From: Saccopteryx bilineata
Lineage: Eukaryota > Chordata > Mammalia > Chiroptera > Emballonuridae
Assembly (NCBI RefSeq): GCF_036850765.1
Contig: NC_089495.1
Location: 63,898,410-63,962,409 of the forward strand
Reading direction: 5' to 3'
Length of the DNA: 64,000 nucleotides
Part shown: piece by piece, positions 1 through 12,109 of the stretch
Position numbering within the stretch: the first letter of the stretch is position 1
Layout: each line of letters starts with the position of its first letter
Notes under the pieces: generated by a model
Told to the model about the DNA's origin: nothing
The model's input: only the letters and a program-made list of their open reading frames with translations
The model's database searches: none
Position numbers and translations under genes: made by a program

Positions 1-458
1 TGTGCACTCAGGAGAGAATTTTTCCCGCCTATTATCAAAAATGCAGGATCAAATATCTGAATAAACAAAAGATGTCTTCCACAATTCTCAAACTTGAATC
101 ACTAGCTATGATCTCTCTTTTAAGATTGACATAAATATCACATTAATATTAGATATCTATATTTGTTTGCTATAAAACATGTCAAAACTGAATTTTAATT
201 TCTCATTGCTATCTCTCTCATCCATTTTTATCACCATCTGAGGAACTGCCAAACTATTTAATGTCATGTCAGATTTATTTTGTAGGTAATTACAGGAAAC
301 ATAAATTTATCTGCCACTATCATCAAAATATTGCCAAAATAAGGTTGATTGAAATGTCAAGGACATGACTCTGAAAATCATAGACATTCAGAAAAATATG
401 GTAAAAAGGTAGAATTAGCTCACCAAAATTAAAGTGAACTCATGAACATTTATTTTAT
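1..458. other. AT-rich intergenic DNA, nothing recognised
   Basis: No convincing reading frame, repeat family or RNA gene is visible. The base composition is uniformly AT-rich and stop codons are dense in all frames. It serves as left flank of the L1 insertion that begins at 475. Confidence 0.5.
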
Positions 459-474
459 TACAATATAAACTCTT

Positions 475-685
475 TTCTTTATTGATACTGATACGGTTTT
501 CACATACCAGTATATTTTTTTATTTTTTTTAATAAATTTTTATTTTAATGGGGTGACATCAATAAATCAGGGTACATACATTCAAAGAAAACATTTCCAG
601 GTTACCTTGTCATTTAGTTCTGTTGCATACCCATCACCCGAAGAGAGATCGTCCTTCGCCACCCTCCATCCCATTCTCTCTGTAC
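475..685 (-). mobile_element. 5'-truncated L1 3' end with candidate 3' transduction
   Basis: Read on the minus strand, about 685 to 510 is the L1 3' terminus (the plus strand shows gggtgacatcaataaatca, shared with 47577-47595) ending in an A/T-rich tail. A perfect 16-bp target duplication, tacaatataaactctt, lies at 459-474 and 686-701. Between the L1 tail and the 459-474 copy are roughly 35-40 bp of non-L1 sequence containing an AATAAA signal followed by an A-rich stretch in the sense direction. That arrangement is typical of readthrough of the L1 poly(A) signal and use of a downstream one. Only the last 170 bp or so of L1 is present, with no coding sequence. Confidence 0.75.
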
Positions 686-701
686 TACAATATAAACTCT
701 T

Positions 702-2239
702 GAGAAATGTTTCTGTAGTGGTTGGACAGTGTACTTAATCTTTGGTTATTTCAACCTGAAGTAATTACATACCTATCAATTAAGTATTATTGTTATTTTA
801 AATCTAGGTAGAAAATCTGGTCATGCTATCTCTCATTATTTAAAGTCATCAATAAGAAAAATAAAGATTATAAAATCTGAAAGAGATTCATGTTATTAGT
901 TAGAGAGAAGGTACTATTTTTTTATATATATCAGGAGCTTTATAGAATATTCAAAAAGTAAATAATGCTTGTTGCTTCTAAAAAATTAAGTTCAATATTA
1001 CTACAAAAATAATATAGTTCTTCCTGAAGATTATTTGAAAATATTTAGGAGGGACTCAGAAGAGCTACCTTAGAGTCAATGGCAAATTGACTATATATCA
1101 ATATTGCTATTTTAAACATTGGTTTCTTGGGAAATTATAGTAGTTATAGTGTTTTTGTTTGTTTGTTTTTGTTTTAATTATTAAAAAAGAATTTTATAAT
1201 CACCAATTTAAGATATCTTAATTTTTTTAGTGATATATTATTAAATTGAGAAGAAATAACTGCCTTTTTCAATTTGGGTTTTTCTAATAATAAAATTTAC
1301 ATAAATAACATGAAGCAGAACATGACTTTCAATAGATTTGGGTGGATAATTTGAGAATTTTATAGATGTTTAAAAAAAGAAACATTATGCAAATGAAAAT
1401 ATTATCTCTCAGGATTTCTTATTTTTATGGAAGTAAGTCCTATTAATATCTAAGTGAATTTCTTCTTCAATCTTAATAAATGAAGACAACCTTTCTTTAA
1501 AAATGTATCTGTCCCAGTTAAGAGAAACAGAAAGTTCATAGGAAAGAATTAGAACCATAGCAAGCATAGATAAAAATGTGGGTTTATGTGTATACACATG
1601 CAAATGTTTTAAACTTATACATTACATTCTAATGACCCTGTATTTTTTAATGTGAATAAATTTCATTATTTTTGTGTAAAAATATTAACATGACTCTCTC
1701 AGTTTCTTTCATTTTATGCCCTGCCACTTTCAATTTAGACATTGAATATGACCACTGTGCATTTATCTGCTCAAAACTAAATATTGTTTATTCTTTTATT
1801 ATATCAAGTATATTGAAATATGTCAGACTCTATACCATTCACTCATTTAAAGTTTACATGACAATGAATTTCAGTTTATTCATATTTATGCAGCCATCAA
1901 TATAGTCCATGTTAGTAATTGCAATCTCCTCAAACAAAAACAGGTATCGATTAGCAACCAATATCCAATATTTAATCCCCACTGCTATTCTTAGGTAAAG
2001 AGTAATCTTTCTGTTTTTATAAATGTACCTATTCTGAAAATATTATGCAAATGACATTATTTAATATGTAGAATTTTTTAAATATTGTTTTCCATAGCAT
2101 AACATTTTTAAGATTTATGTTGTTGCATATATCTGTATTTGATTTATTTTTATGTTATATTTATGTGCCACATTTATCGATTCATCAATTGATGGGCATT
2201 CATGCTATGTGAGTTAATATATATATATATATTCATTAT
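702..2239. other. AT-rich intergenic DNA with a short TA run
   Basis: No gene or clear repeat family is seen. Short frames at 1409-1603 (minus) and 1672-1905 (plus) are low-complexity and match no domain I recognise. A short (TA)n tract lies near 2217-2231, just before the LTR that starts at 2240. Confidence 0.5.
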
Positions 2240-2825
2240 TGGTCAAATAAGTTAGTAAAATATGATTTTCATGTTTGCTTGCTTATAGTTTGCATTGAGG
2301 GCTTGGCAGCACCAGGTATATGAGGTTTGTGAAATTGTAAATTACCTCCCTGCTTGGGAAAGGCCATTGTTTTGTTAATGTTTGCTGGAGGAGAGGTTTT
2401 GCACTTGAAAGTTTTGCAGAAGAGAGGAGGAGGAGAGGCAGAAAGGAGCCATGTTTTCAGAGAAGGAGCAGAGAGAATGCAGAGTGTTGAAGAAGAAGCC
2501 AGATTGTGCAGAGAGAGAAAATGTGCAGATGGAGAACCAGAGCTGAGGGGTTTTGGGAACCCTGCTGAGGCTTGTGGGGGCCTTTGATTCCAGGAGGAAC
2601 GAGAGAAGATGCTCCTGGTTGTGGAACCGAAGAATGCGTCAGTGGCTTTGAGAGTCCTAAATGAAAAGGAAAGTGTTTCCCTGCCTGTTTGCTTGTTGGC
2701 TGGTGCAAGACTTTATAAAGGAATAGCCCACCAATTTTTGGCTCCTCTGTCTCTTTACTGTCTGTCCAAATTCAATGAGAACCTGCATGTGAATGGGCAT
2801 GACGGCAGTGCCCCTGGCCCTCCAG
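2240..2825 (+). mobile_element. Solo ERV LTR, family L (copy A)
   Basis: Starts tggtcaaataag and contains tgtttgcttgcttatag and ctgcttgggaaaggccattg. It ends soon after gagaacctgcatgtgaatgg. The same modules in the same order recur at 34064-34507 (plus) and 38742-39388 (minus), and a short piece at 43360-43500, so this is a dispersed family. TG start, length near 600 bp and lack of coding sequence fit a solo retroviral LTR, probably class I. No internal retroviral sequence is attached. Frames at 2354-2587 and 2609-2932 fall mainly inside the LTR and are not genes. Confidence 0.65.
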
Positions 2826-2859
2826 TCACTCAAATGAGTAAAATATATTTCTCATATAT

Positions 2860-3640
2860 TTTTAGTCTTCATACACAATTCCTTACTCACAACTCCCCAA
2901 ACCAGAGGAAATCTCATTTTCCTAAGTGTTGAGAGTGATAAAGTGGTCTTCTGTTATGTAAATGAAATAAATTTTGTATACCTCTTAAGAATGGGACTGG
3001 TTGCCAGGAGAACCAGCCATGTGATTAGAGGATTGAACACTTACTCCCAACAGGCCAGGTAGTTGAGTCAATAATCAATAGCCAATGATTTAATCAATCA
3101 TGGTTTTGTAATAAAGCCTCCAGAAGAACTCATGAGGACAGGTTTCCAAGAATTTTCAAGTTGATGTGTGGAGACTGGGAGAGAGGTCATGGGATTTTTG
3201 TGCTCCTTTCCCATACCTTGCTTTAATGCATCTTTCTGATTTGGCTGTTTCTGAGATGTATCCTTTATAGTAAACTGGTGATCTAGTAAGTAAAATATTT
3301 CTCAGAGTTCTGTGTACTGCTCTAGCAAATTACTGGCACCTGACGAGGGATTGTAGGAACTTTTCATTTGTAGTTTGTTAGTCAGAAGTACATGTAAAAA
3401 TCTGGACCTATGAATAACATCGGAAATCTAAGGAGAAGTCCTTGGAACTTTAAATGTATAACTAATCTATAGAAACACAGGTAATAACCTGGGCTTGTGA
3501 CTGGTTTCTGAAGTGGGGTGACTAAACCCTTAACCTGTGGTATCTAATGCTCTTGGGTAAATAGTGTTAGAAAGAGTTGAATTCTTGAACACACCCTTGA
3601 TGTCCAAAAACTGTTTGTTGATATGGGAGGAACCTTTAAA
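2860..3640 (+). mobile_element. ERVL-type LTR (MER21-like)
   Basis: Order of recognisable blocks: caatgatttaatcaatcat, taataaagcctcc, ctttaatgcatctttctgat, a TATAGTAAACTGGTGATCTA segment, agttctgtgtactgctctag, cttaacctgtggtatctaat. This succession is what I remember for MER21-type ERVL LTRs of mammals. The exact name is from memory. It is old, with many small indels and no paired LTR in the window, and abuts LTR copy A on its left. Confidence 0.55.
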
Positions 3641-3848
3641 CACTCATTGGAATTGGGTCTAAGAACCCCGAAGATTGTTTCTACGTTTCGACTGCTATGA
3701 TTAATGCTGCTTTGAACATGCATAAACATGCTTTTGTGTAAATATAGTTTTTATTTCTATTGAGTAAATAGCTAAGAGACAAATTGCTAAGTTATATTGT
3801 AACTCTATCTTTAACATTTGGAAGAATAACCAGATTATTTAATTAAGT

Positions 3849-4615
3849 CAGGCATGGCCAACATACAGCCCATGGGCTGGTAATGAGTTTATGTGGCCCA
3901 CGATTAAATTTTTAATATTCTCTGCTACTTTAAAATCTCAGCTACTCAGAAACAGAAGCGTCTTTGATTATTGGAAATCATGATATTTAAGGAGATAGTG
4001 ATACATGAAAAAGAATTCCGTGTGTGACTAATCTAGGGTTAACTTCCAATAATTCGTTGAATGGATTTGCGATACTTCTTTATTTTTTAAAAAATTCCAT
4101 TATAAAAATTTACAACTTTTGTACTTGTCTGTACTCAATATGACATTTGACATTTAGAGGCTATGTAAAACCCACATTCTTTTAGGCGGAGTTTGCCAGG
4201 GTGCACCAAAGGTCAAACAATTTGTTATTTTTGTGGTCAAGTGTGCTGAATCAAGTGGCGTTGTAGCATAGATAATAGCTGCAGTTGATAACTGAAAATG
4301 TGTCCAGGCTATTTGTAAAATGAAGTAATTGTTTTATTTGCGATATAACCCCTTCAAGCTCATTCAATTAAGTATTGTTTCGATTGACTGCGATACAATT
4401 TGGATATTTATACAGTATGTAATTATATTTTATTAAAATAATATTGTATATTAAAATTTTTATTTGCATTTATTCATAAACAAATTACATAAAATTTTTT
4501 TTACTTAAACAAATTGTTTTTGTATTTAACATTTTTTAATTTTAATTATTTCATCTGGCCCATGAAAAAATTCTTTCTAATCTGGCCCAGGGGCAAAAAC
4601 TGTTGGCCATGCCTG
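3849..4615. mobile_element. Intact non-autonomous hAT DNA transposon
   Basis: The ends are perfect 15-bp terminal inverted repeats (CAGGCATGGCCAACA at the left, its complement at the right end). They are flanked by an exact 8-bp duplication aattaagt at 3841-3848 and 4616-4623, the hallmark of the hAT superfamily. Subterminal tggcccatg-type motifs also mirror each other. The 767-bp interior is AT-rich, has no transposase frame and was presumably moved in trans. It interrupts an older L1 fragment, so it is younger than that L1. I cannot assign a named family. Confidence 0.9.
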
Positions 4616-4694
4616 AATTAAGTGGTTGCATCGATTTACATTTGCACCAGCAGTGTATACAGATTTGAAATTCAACACATTCTCATCAAAACGT

Positions 4695-4722
4695 GTTATT
4701 ATTATTATTATTATTATTATTG
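4695..4722. repeat. (ATT)n microsatellite
   Basis: About nine consecutive ATT units inside the old L1 fragment. Absent from L1 consensus sequence as I know it, so it probably expanded after insertion. Confidence 0.8.
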
Positions 4723-5539
4723 CCCTCCTAGTGGATGTGAAGTACTCTTCTATTATGACTTTGATATGAATTCACTGATGGCTAAAGATGTTGAGTATTA
4801 TTTACATGTTTTTTGATCATTTATATATCTTCTTTGGAGAACTGTCTACACACAAAATTTCTATATTTTAACTCATTTGTATTTTTATCTTTTTAAATTT
4901 GGAGAATTAGAAGTTTTCTTTTAAATTCTGAATACAAGTCCTTACCCAATGTATGATTTGCATGCTTCCACATACCCTCTTTTTTTAGCCCTCTTTTATC
5001 AAACAGAAAATTGTAGAGAAAAAATATTATATGATATATAGCAACAAATAACTATACCTATTGGTAAAAATATTTCAATATATCAATTTATGTAAGGTCA
5101 AATTAGTATGTTTACAATATGTTTTAAATATTCAAAATAAACAGTTATGAATTACTATCAATAAATTGTTAAATAGAGGAGGAAAGAGAAGAATTAGTGA
5201 TATTATATAAATTGGTTGTATTACCCCTTGCCTTAGATATTTTAGTATCAAAGCAAATAAAAACTATATTTATAAAGGCAATAGTATTTGTTGGATATTC
5301 ATTACTAATAAAAGTACGTTAACAGATGCAAGAAAATTATCATATTTAATGTGGACCCCACAGATAAGCACCATCATTATAATTTACATTAAATACATAG
5401 GAAAAATGAGAGGACCTAGTCTAGGCTTTACTGCATAGCAAGAAATAGTGTTTCAGAAGTTAAAATAAATTTCTCAATTATTGGTTGTGTAATAGACACT
5501 ATTTGAAATTCAGATAAGAAATTATAAAAACAAAAAAAA

Positions 5540-5755
5540 TCTCATGGACATGGGCAACAGTGGGGTGATTGCCAGAGCTGGTGATGGGTAAAGGAGGGTA
5601 TAGTGGGTTAAATGGCGATGGACAAAGATTTGACCTAGGAGGGGCTAAACGCACAATAAGCTGTTCACAGATGTGTTACAGAATTAGGCATCTGAAGCCT
5701 ATATAATTACATTAATCAGTGTCACCTCAATGAAATAAATAAAAAAGAATATTGT
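5540..5755 (+). mobile_element. L1 3' end fragment
   Basis: Resembles the 3' UTR of an older bat L1: cagtggggtgattgccagag, then a purine-rich stretch, then gtgttacagaattaggcatc, cctatataattacattaat and caatgaaataaataaaaaag as tail. It is 5'-truncated and carries no ORF2. This is a different, older subfamily from the elements at 41066 and 49449. Confidence 0.65.
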
Positions 5756-6004
5756 TTGCAATATATATTAATGTCCATAAAATATATATTATGCTTTGAG
5801 TATATCAATTATACCTTTATATATTTAGTACTGTAAGTAAAATTCTATAAGCATTGTTAATAGCTATAGGCAAACACTCTATTTATCTGAGGTTACCATA
5901 TTTATAGATGACAGATTCACAATAAATTAATTTACTAAATTTAAAATTTTTTGCCATACATAAAAATATATATTCTCTAAACTTATAACATACTGCATTA
6001 TCTT

Positions 6005-6342
6005 TCTTTTTCTTTTATTTTTTTTTAATTTTTTTTCCTGTGACAGAGACAGAGAGAGGAACAGATAGGAACAGACAAACTGGAAGGTATAGAAATGAGA
6101 AGCATCAATTCTTTGTTGCAGCACCTTATTTCATTGATTGCTTTTCCATATGTGCCTTGACTGGGGGACTACAGTAGACCAAGTGACCCCTTGCTCAAGC
6201 CAGCAACCTTGGGCTCAAGCTGGTGAGCCTTGTTCAAACCAGATGAGTCTGCACTCAAGCTGGCAATCTCGGGGTTTCAAACCTGGGTGCTCCGCGTCCC
6301 AGTTTGACTCTCTATCCTCTGCACCACCACTTGGTCAGGATC
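6005..6342 (-). mobile_element. tRNA-derived SINE, family B
   Basis: On the minus strand this reads as a SINE starting with a degraded gaccaagtggtggtgcagag head, then alternating gcttgagc/ctcatctgg modules and a tctgtctctgtcac tail with A-run. The same module order is present at 35608, 48921, 54718 and 56090 on the plus strand. It is more diverged than those copies. Confidence 0.75.
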
Positions 6343-6548
6343 TTTTCTTTTTTGAAAAGATTTTATTTATTAATTTTAGAGAGAAAGGAGAGAGGGAGAG
6401 ATATGGAGAGCTGAATGAGTGGGAAGGGTCAATTCATAGTTGGAGCTTCTCATATGTGCCTTGACTGGGCAAGCCTACAGTTTTGAACCTGCACCCTCAA
6501 CAATTCTGGTCAATGCTTTATCCATTGCACCACCTCAAGTCAGCATGT
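6343..6548 (-). mobile_element. tRNA-derived SINE, family C
   Basis: Reading from the minus strand: a degraded ctgacttgaggtggtgcaat head, a short spacer, ggcacatatgagaagctcc and a ctctctaaaat-type A-rich tail. It shares organisation with copies at 9893, 15208, 16073, 45571 and 57711. Directly abuts the family B copy to its left. Confidence 0.65.
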
Positions 6549-6734
6549 CTTTCATTTGGTTGATTTTTTTTCAAATATCCAAATTTATGGAATTATTGTG
6601 ATATTTTTTGCATTTTAGATTAAATTATGTGTTTATAACAAAGAATGAGGTGTTTATTTCAATGTATTTTAGATTTTGTTAGATTTCAAAGATAAAGACA
6701 ATGAGCAAGACGTTAAAATGTCACAATTTCAGTC

Positions 6735-7190
6735 CAAGAAGCCCTTCAATAGAAGACTGGATAAAGAAGATGTGGCACATATACACTATGGAATATTACT
6801 CAGCCATAAGAAATGATGACATTGGATCATGTACAATAAAATGGTGGGATCTTGATAACATTATACGAAGTGAAATAAGTAAATCAGAAAAAAACAAGAA
6901 CTGCATTATTCCATACGTAGGTGGGACATAAAAACAAGACTAAGAGACATTGATAAGAGTGTGGTGATTACGGAGGGGGGGGGGAGAAAAGGGGGAGGGG
7001 GAGGGGCACAAAGAAAACTAAATAGAAGGTGACGGAGGACAATCTGACTTTGGGTGATGGGTATGCAACATAATTGTGATGGGTATGCAACATAATTGAT
7101 TGACAAGATAACCTGGACATGTTTTCTTTGAACATATGTATCCTGATTTATTGATGTCACCCTAGTAAAATTAATAAAAAAAGAGTGTTT
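6735..7190 (+). mobile_element. 5'-truncated young L1 3' end
   Basis: From about 6737 the frame encodes the last part of L1 ORF2p ([20 protein letters not shown], ending CIIPYVGGT at 6931). The L1 3' UTR follows, with a G-rich tract (6972-7008) and a tail of tgatgtcaccctagtaaaat and A-run. It belongs to the same subfamily as 41066-42108 and 49449-50459. A 22-bp tandem duplication is present at 7055-7098. Reverse transcriptase and endonuclease regions are missing, so it is inactive. Confidence 0.9.
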
Positions 7191-7623
7191 TCCTTTTTTA
7201 AAAAATCTAATTTATTTTGAAAGTTTTCATTTTCTGTTAATTTTCAAAACAACTTTCTACACTCTGTTAAGCTTATTAACTCATGGTATTAAGATTCTAA
7301 GAAACTGTTAAAAGGGAAATTATGTGTTGAATTCTTAAGCTGTTTATTAGATAATCATAAATTATTCTCATCGAAAAGGATTAAGTTTTGTGTTAGTGAA
7401 AGTATTTTTTCCTCAACTTTGACCTCTTGTGGCCATTTTGATGAATGCTTTCTTAAATATTATCTCAAAGATTTTCATGTAAAAATTTTAATTACTTTAA
7501 ATAATTCACAGCTGTTTATTAATGAATAACTGATTTTTATCTACCTAGTGTAATATTAAATGTTTTCATAAAAAATAATTATCTTCTTAATAATATTAAG
7601 TAATTACAGGTTTGTATTTTAGT

Positions 7624-7970
7624 TTATTTTTTTTATTTTTTAACTGAGAAGAAGGGAGATAGTGAGAAAGACTCCCGCATGTACCCCCACCAGCATTTAC
7701 CTTGCAACCCCGTCTGCGGTCAAGGCTTGAGTACCGAGCTATTTTTATCAACGAAGGCCCACATGCTCAAACCAACAGAGCTATCCTCAGCATCCAGGGC
7801 ACACGTGAACCAATTAGGCCAATTGGCTGCTAGTGGGGAAGAAGGAGAGAAGGGGAAGCAGGTGAGAAGCAGATGGTGGTCACTTTTTCTGTATACCTTG
7901 ATTGTGAATCAAACCCAGGATGTCCATACACCTGGCCAAGTTTTATCCACTGAGCCACTGGCCAGAGCCT
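7624..7970 (-). mobile_element. Old Rhin-type SINE
   Basis: The minus strand shows a tRNA-like head (ggctctggccagtggctcag, with ggtttgattc as B box), a region resembling the Rhin-1 middle, and gcgggagtctttctcac before an A-rich tail. Near-identical flanks acaggtttgtattttag (7608-7624) and acaagtttgtattttaa (7971-7987) look like a target duplication of about 16 bp. It is diverged from the young Rhin-1 copies. Confidence 0.65.
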
Positions 7971-7989
7971 ACAAGTTTGTATTTTAAAA

Positions 7990-9890
7990 AACGATTTCTT
8001 CTCTGATTATTATTACATTTAATTGAAAACCTTTTCAAAGTATATAATATATGTAATTAATATTTATATTTTTAGCTCTATATATTTTTATATTCTATGA
8101 TAAAATTTATAACATACATACCGGTAATTTGAAAATTATCATTCTCAAATTGAGAAAAATAGTATACTAATATTAAGAGCAAACCAGGTTCTATGTCAAT
8201 TAAGTTGAAATATTTTCATACTTTATTAATTTTTCTTATTTCAGTTGCATATAGATAATAGATGAAGATTTAGTATTTGTCTATTATATGTTAGGCAAAC
8301 ATAAAATATCAGAAATATATAAATATTATACATAATTTTGAGGAAATTTACTAGGTCTATTTGCTTGGGAACATAACAAAATCCAAAATATATTAGATAG
8401 GTCTTGCTTTTATAAAGCTAAAACATAATTGTAAAAAATGTCTCAATAGAATCTATGTTTAAGTATTTTTGATGAAATATCTATATGATCATAATATACT
8501 CTAACTTATTTTTCAAATTTGCTAAGCATAGAATTTTATAAAAATCCAACATAAACAGATCTTAGTATATAAATAAAGAGTAATTTTCTCAGTGCTTTTG
8601 TATCAACCATAAATATCTTCTTTCAACATGAAGTTTATCATAATCTTTAGTAGACATAGACAAATGCATAATTATAAAACTTAATAATTATTAATGGTGT
8701 TAATTGATATAGAGAAACTGAAGGATATGTTACAAATAAGACAAGGTTAAGGTTTTAATCAACATATTTTTCTCAACATATTCATATGTTTGGAATAAAA
8801 CATGAATGACTGATTCTTCACTTCCACATAATTATGCCTCATGCTCCTGAGTAGTAGAGAGCATTATAAACTTACCAGTCTCAATAACAAAGAAGTAACC
8901 ATAAACATAAACTTCAGGAGGAGGCTTGAATGTGTTAGAATGAAACAAGAGTACAATTTGCATTATTGTTTTAATCATTTGATATTAGTAATTAGTTGAA
9001 CTCAGAGATTCAATATAAGTATATATATATATATTTTCAACATTCACTTGCAGCAAATTAATTAAACATATTAACTATGATTTTCTATAAATCATTAAAA
9101 CTATACAAGGCACTCTATATATTCTGTTTTCAGTTTTGCCACATTCACATTTATTATTTTTTTACTCACATAATAATAGATACGTAAAAACATATGCAAA
9201 AGGAGAGAGAGAAACAGAGAGAAATAGGTTGATGTCCAGTTACTAGACCTTAAATTCTTCAATGAGATAGTTTGCTTTTGTGAAGAAATTTGTCATTTAT
9301 TGAAGGAATTGAGCATTACAGTCTAACATATTTAATTTTTTCAATTCATATAATTTTAATTTTAATTTTTAAATAAAGTGCAATTAATGATGTAAAGACC
9401 TGACTATAATATAATTATATTAACAAATACTCAATTTCACTATTATTCAAGAAATTAAAACTTTCTTTGAGGTAAAATTTAACACAAACTGATTATTTTT
9501 TGGTAGTAGTATAAACTGCATTTTAAGATATAATTTGGCAATCTCACAAAATAAGAGTGAGGGAGCAGAAACACAGCTTTTGGTGGGTTTATCTTGGAGG
9601 AATTATTGCACTGCTATACATGTGTAGGAATATAGATTGCAGCACTATATTCATCTCCCCAGTGCAGAAAAATGTAATTGTACCTCAGTAGAAGTGTAGA
9701 TAGATTAATTGTGGATTATAAATACAATACAGTATTAAACAACAAGAAAAATGAATGCACAAATCTTACAGGTCTAAGAACAAAGTTTACTAATATTTTT
9801 AGTAGGAAGAAACAATTGACTTTATTATCTGTGATTTTGATACTTACAGAATATTGAACAACATGAAGTAATAATATATTATGACTAAAT
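7990..9890. other. AT-rich intergenic DNA, nothing recognised
   Basis: No SINE, L1 or LTR signature and no coding potential can be supported. A short (TA)n run lies near 9020-9034 and a purine-rich patch near 9200-9225. It may contain ancient repeats too decayed to see by eye. Confidence 0.45.
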
Positions 9891-9892
9891 TT

Positions 9893-10083
9893 TTTTTAAT
9901 TTTTTAAGTTTATTTTAGAGAACAGGGAGAGAGAGAGAAAGGAAGAGAGAGAGTTAAGGGGGGGAAGAGCAGGAAGCATCAACTCCCATATGTGCCTGGA
10001 CCAGGCAAGCCCAGGGCTTCCAACCAGAGACCTCAGCATTCCAGGTTGACACTCTATCCACTGAGCCACCACTGGTCAGGCAT
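9893..10083 (-). mobile_element. tRNA-derived SINE, family C
   Basis: On the minus strand: gcctgaccagtggtggctca head, cagtggatagagtgtcaacc, a ggcacatatgggagttgatg module, then a ctctctctctccctgttctc tail. Well preserved compared with the copies at 6343 and 15208. Flanking atgact repeats at both ends are a possible short target duplication. Confidence 0.8.
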
Positions 10084-10089
10084 GACTGA

Positions 10090-12105
10090 TTTTTTTTTAA
10101 ATAAAAAGAATGCAAATTTATAATTACAGCTGCAGAATAGTGGTTATATAAGGGATATAACATAACATTGGAAGAAACTCTAAGACGGCTTTAAAAAAAT
10201 GCTTTAATTAGTATTGAATTTTAATTTTAAAAATATGGCAAAATATGTACCTATTAAAATGGTACATATTAAAAATTACCTCAGAGTAATATAATACACT
10301 TTCATATTTTATGAAAATCTCCAGGTTCTTTTTTACAATTCTTATTTAATAATATTCAAGATATATAGAGAGTATTTCCCCAAAGAATAAATATATCATT
10401 AGAAGAGAAACACACAAGTGAGAGATCAAAAAATTTCAAATTAAAAGCTATGTGCCAGTGAAATTCTAAATGACACAAAAAGATAGAAATTTAAAAGGAA
10501 TAATAAGGAGATTGTCACTGAGGCCAATGAAAGATTTTAACATTGTCAAGTCTTTCAAGGTAATTAATTTTTTAAGTAATTGAAAACTAAGAAATATGAA
10601 TAAATTAAACAATGTGTAAGCACTAGTGATTTAGTAAGAGTCTCTGCAGAACAATGTTAGGCATGAATACTAGCACACCAGCCACTGGGGTCATGATATT
10701 TTGGAAGAGGAGACAGAAAACCTTTTCTGTAAACATTTGGCCATACTTATTCAGTTAAAAACATCTGGGGATGAAGCCTATGAATCTATATTCTTACAAG
10801 CTCTTCAGGTAATTCTAAACATGTTAATATTTGAAAAGCTTTATGTTTTAAATTAGGCAACACTAAATTTTGACAAAGACTCATATACAAAGAATGGGTA
10901 AATATATAGAACAAAGGTCATAACTGATAGGCTGTGTTTCCTTGATCAATTATTTAATTGCAAGTAAAATAAAATCAAGAGTATGTTCCCAAATTGCGAT
11001 AGATTAAAAAAGAGTCATTAATGGAGAGGAAATTAAGGAATCAATATTTCAACATGTTTGAGGGGACATACCTCTTGATACTGCAATAATGTATAATAAT
11101 ATCAGAAGTTGGCCCTGTAAAGAAAAAACAGATCCAGGTACTGTTTAGTGAATCTGGGAAGTGACCAATGTATAGGCCAATGACAAAGCTAGAGTGAGAG
11201 TAGATTAATATTGTAATAGTTTAATACTGACCCTCTGGATGAAGGGATATTTACCGAAGAGTGGGAGAATAGAGATTGAAAGCTGTATTAGGAAACAAAG
11301 GGGACTTCAATTCTGTATATTACAGTATGTAGGGTCTGTAATATAAAGTATTTCAAAATTGAGATGTCTTTTGGACAAGAAGTGGACCTCAAAAAACTTT
11401 TAGTCTTCAAATAGTGAAGAGTTAGATGAAGAAATAATAAATAAGTAAATTTTGGTAACTGTGAATTCCAATTTTAGGTGGCATAATATAAGCATAAGGA
11501 AAATGGAGGTGCTGGTTAGATTATAAGAGATACGTGCAGATGATGAAAATCAATTTATGAAAAAGAGTAAAAAATAGAAGAAGTATGGATTTTACGTTGA
11601 AAATCAGAATAACAGAAATGTAAGTTTGATCAGCTTGCTTCATGAAGGAAAGTGCCAATAAAATGAAATTATTTTTAGGTGAGGAAGTCAAAATCAACAG
11701 TTGAGGAATTAATTGAAGCATTCTTCAGTGATTAGAGGCTCTGACAATTAAAGATATCTTGGTGACTTGAAGTCATGAGTAAATGAGTAAAAGAAGGGGA
11801 CTATAGCAATGAGAGTTGTGGCATACTTTGTGTAACATACCCTAGAGAAATCTCTTGGCAATAGAGCTGTTTTTGTAGTATGCTCCTTCCTACCTTGGGC
11901 ATTATGGGTGTATATGAAGTGGTATAATTCTGTTCATCATTTTATCAGAGGCAAAGTATAATATAATGTAAAACACACACACAAATCCAGAGATCAGAAT
12001 TCTGCATTAACAGTGATAACCTTGTGACCTTGGGTTATGTTTTCTCTTTTCTTTCTTCTTCAAAGTAGATAAAAAGAGATTAAAAGTAGATAATACTTAT
12101 AAATC
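10090..12105. other. AT-rich intergenic DNA, nothing recognised
   Basis: No gene or repeat family can be assigned. The frame at 11521-11721 (minus) is hydrophobic by composition only and shows no homology I recognise. The direct sequence looks like old unique mammalian DNA. Confidence 0.45.
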
Positions 12106-12109
12106 TTGG

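Larger units (their letters stand above)
3685..4985 (-). mobile_element. Old L1 ORF2 fragment split by a hAT insertion
   Basis: Sequence on both sides of 3849-4615 reads, on the minus strand, as degraded L1 ORF2 3' region. The left part has ttaatgctgctttgaacatg and the right part has tttgcaccagcagtgtatac and tgatggctaaagatgttgag, all familiar from the minus strand of mammalian L1. Removing the hAT and one copy of aattaagt joins the two halves. An (ATT)n tract sits in the right part near 4695-4722. No open frame survives. Confidence 0.7.

Noticed and set aside
2609..2932. 107-codon frame with methionine start
   Set aside because: Mostly inside an LTR and running into flanking repeat. Homologous LTR copies do not keep the frame.
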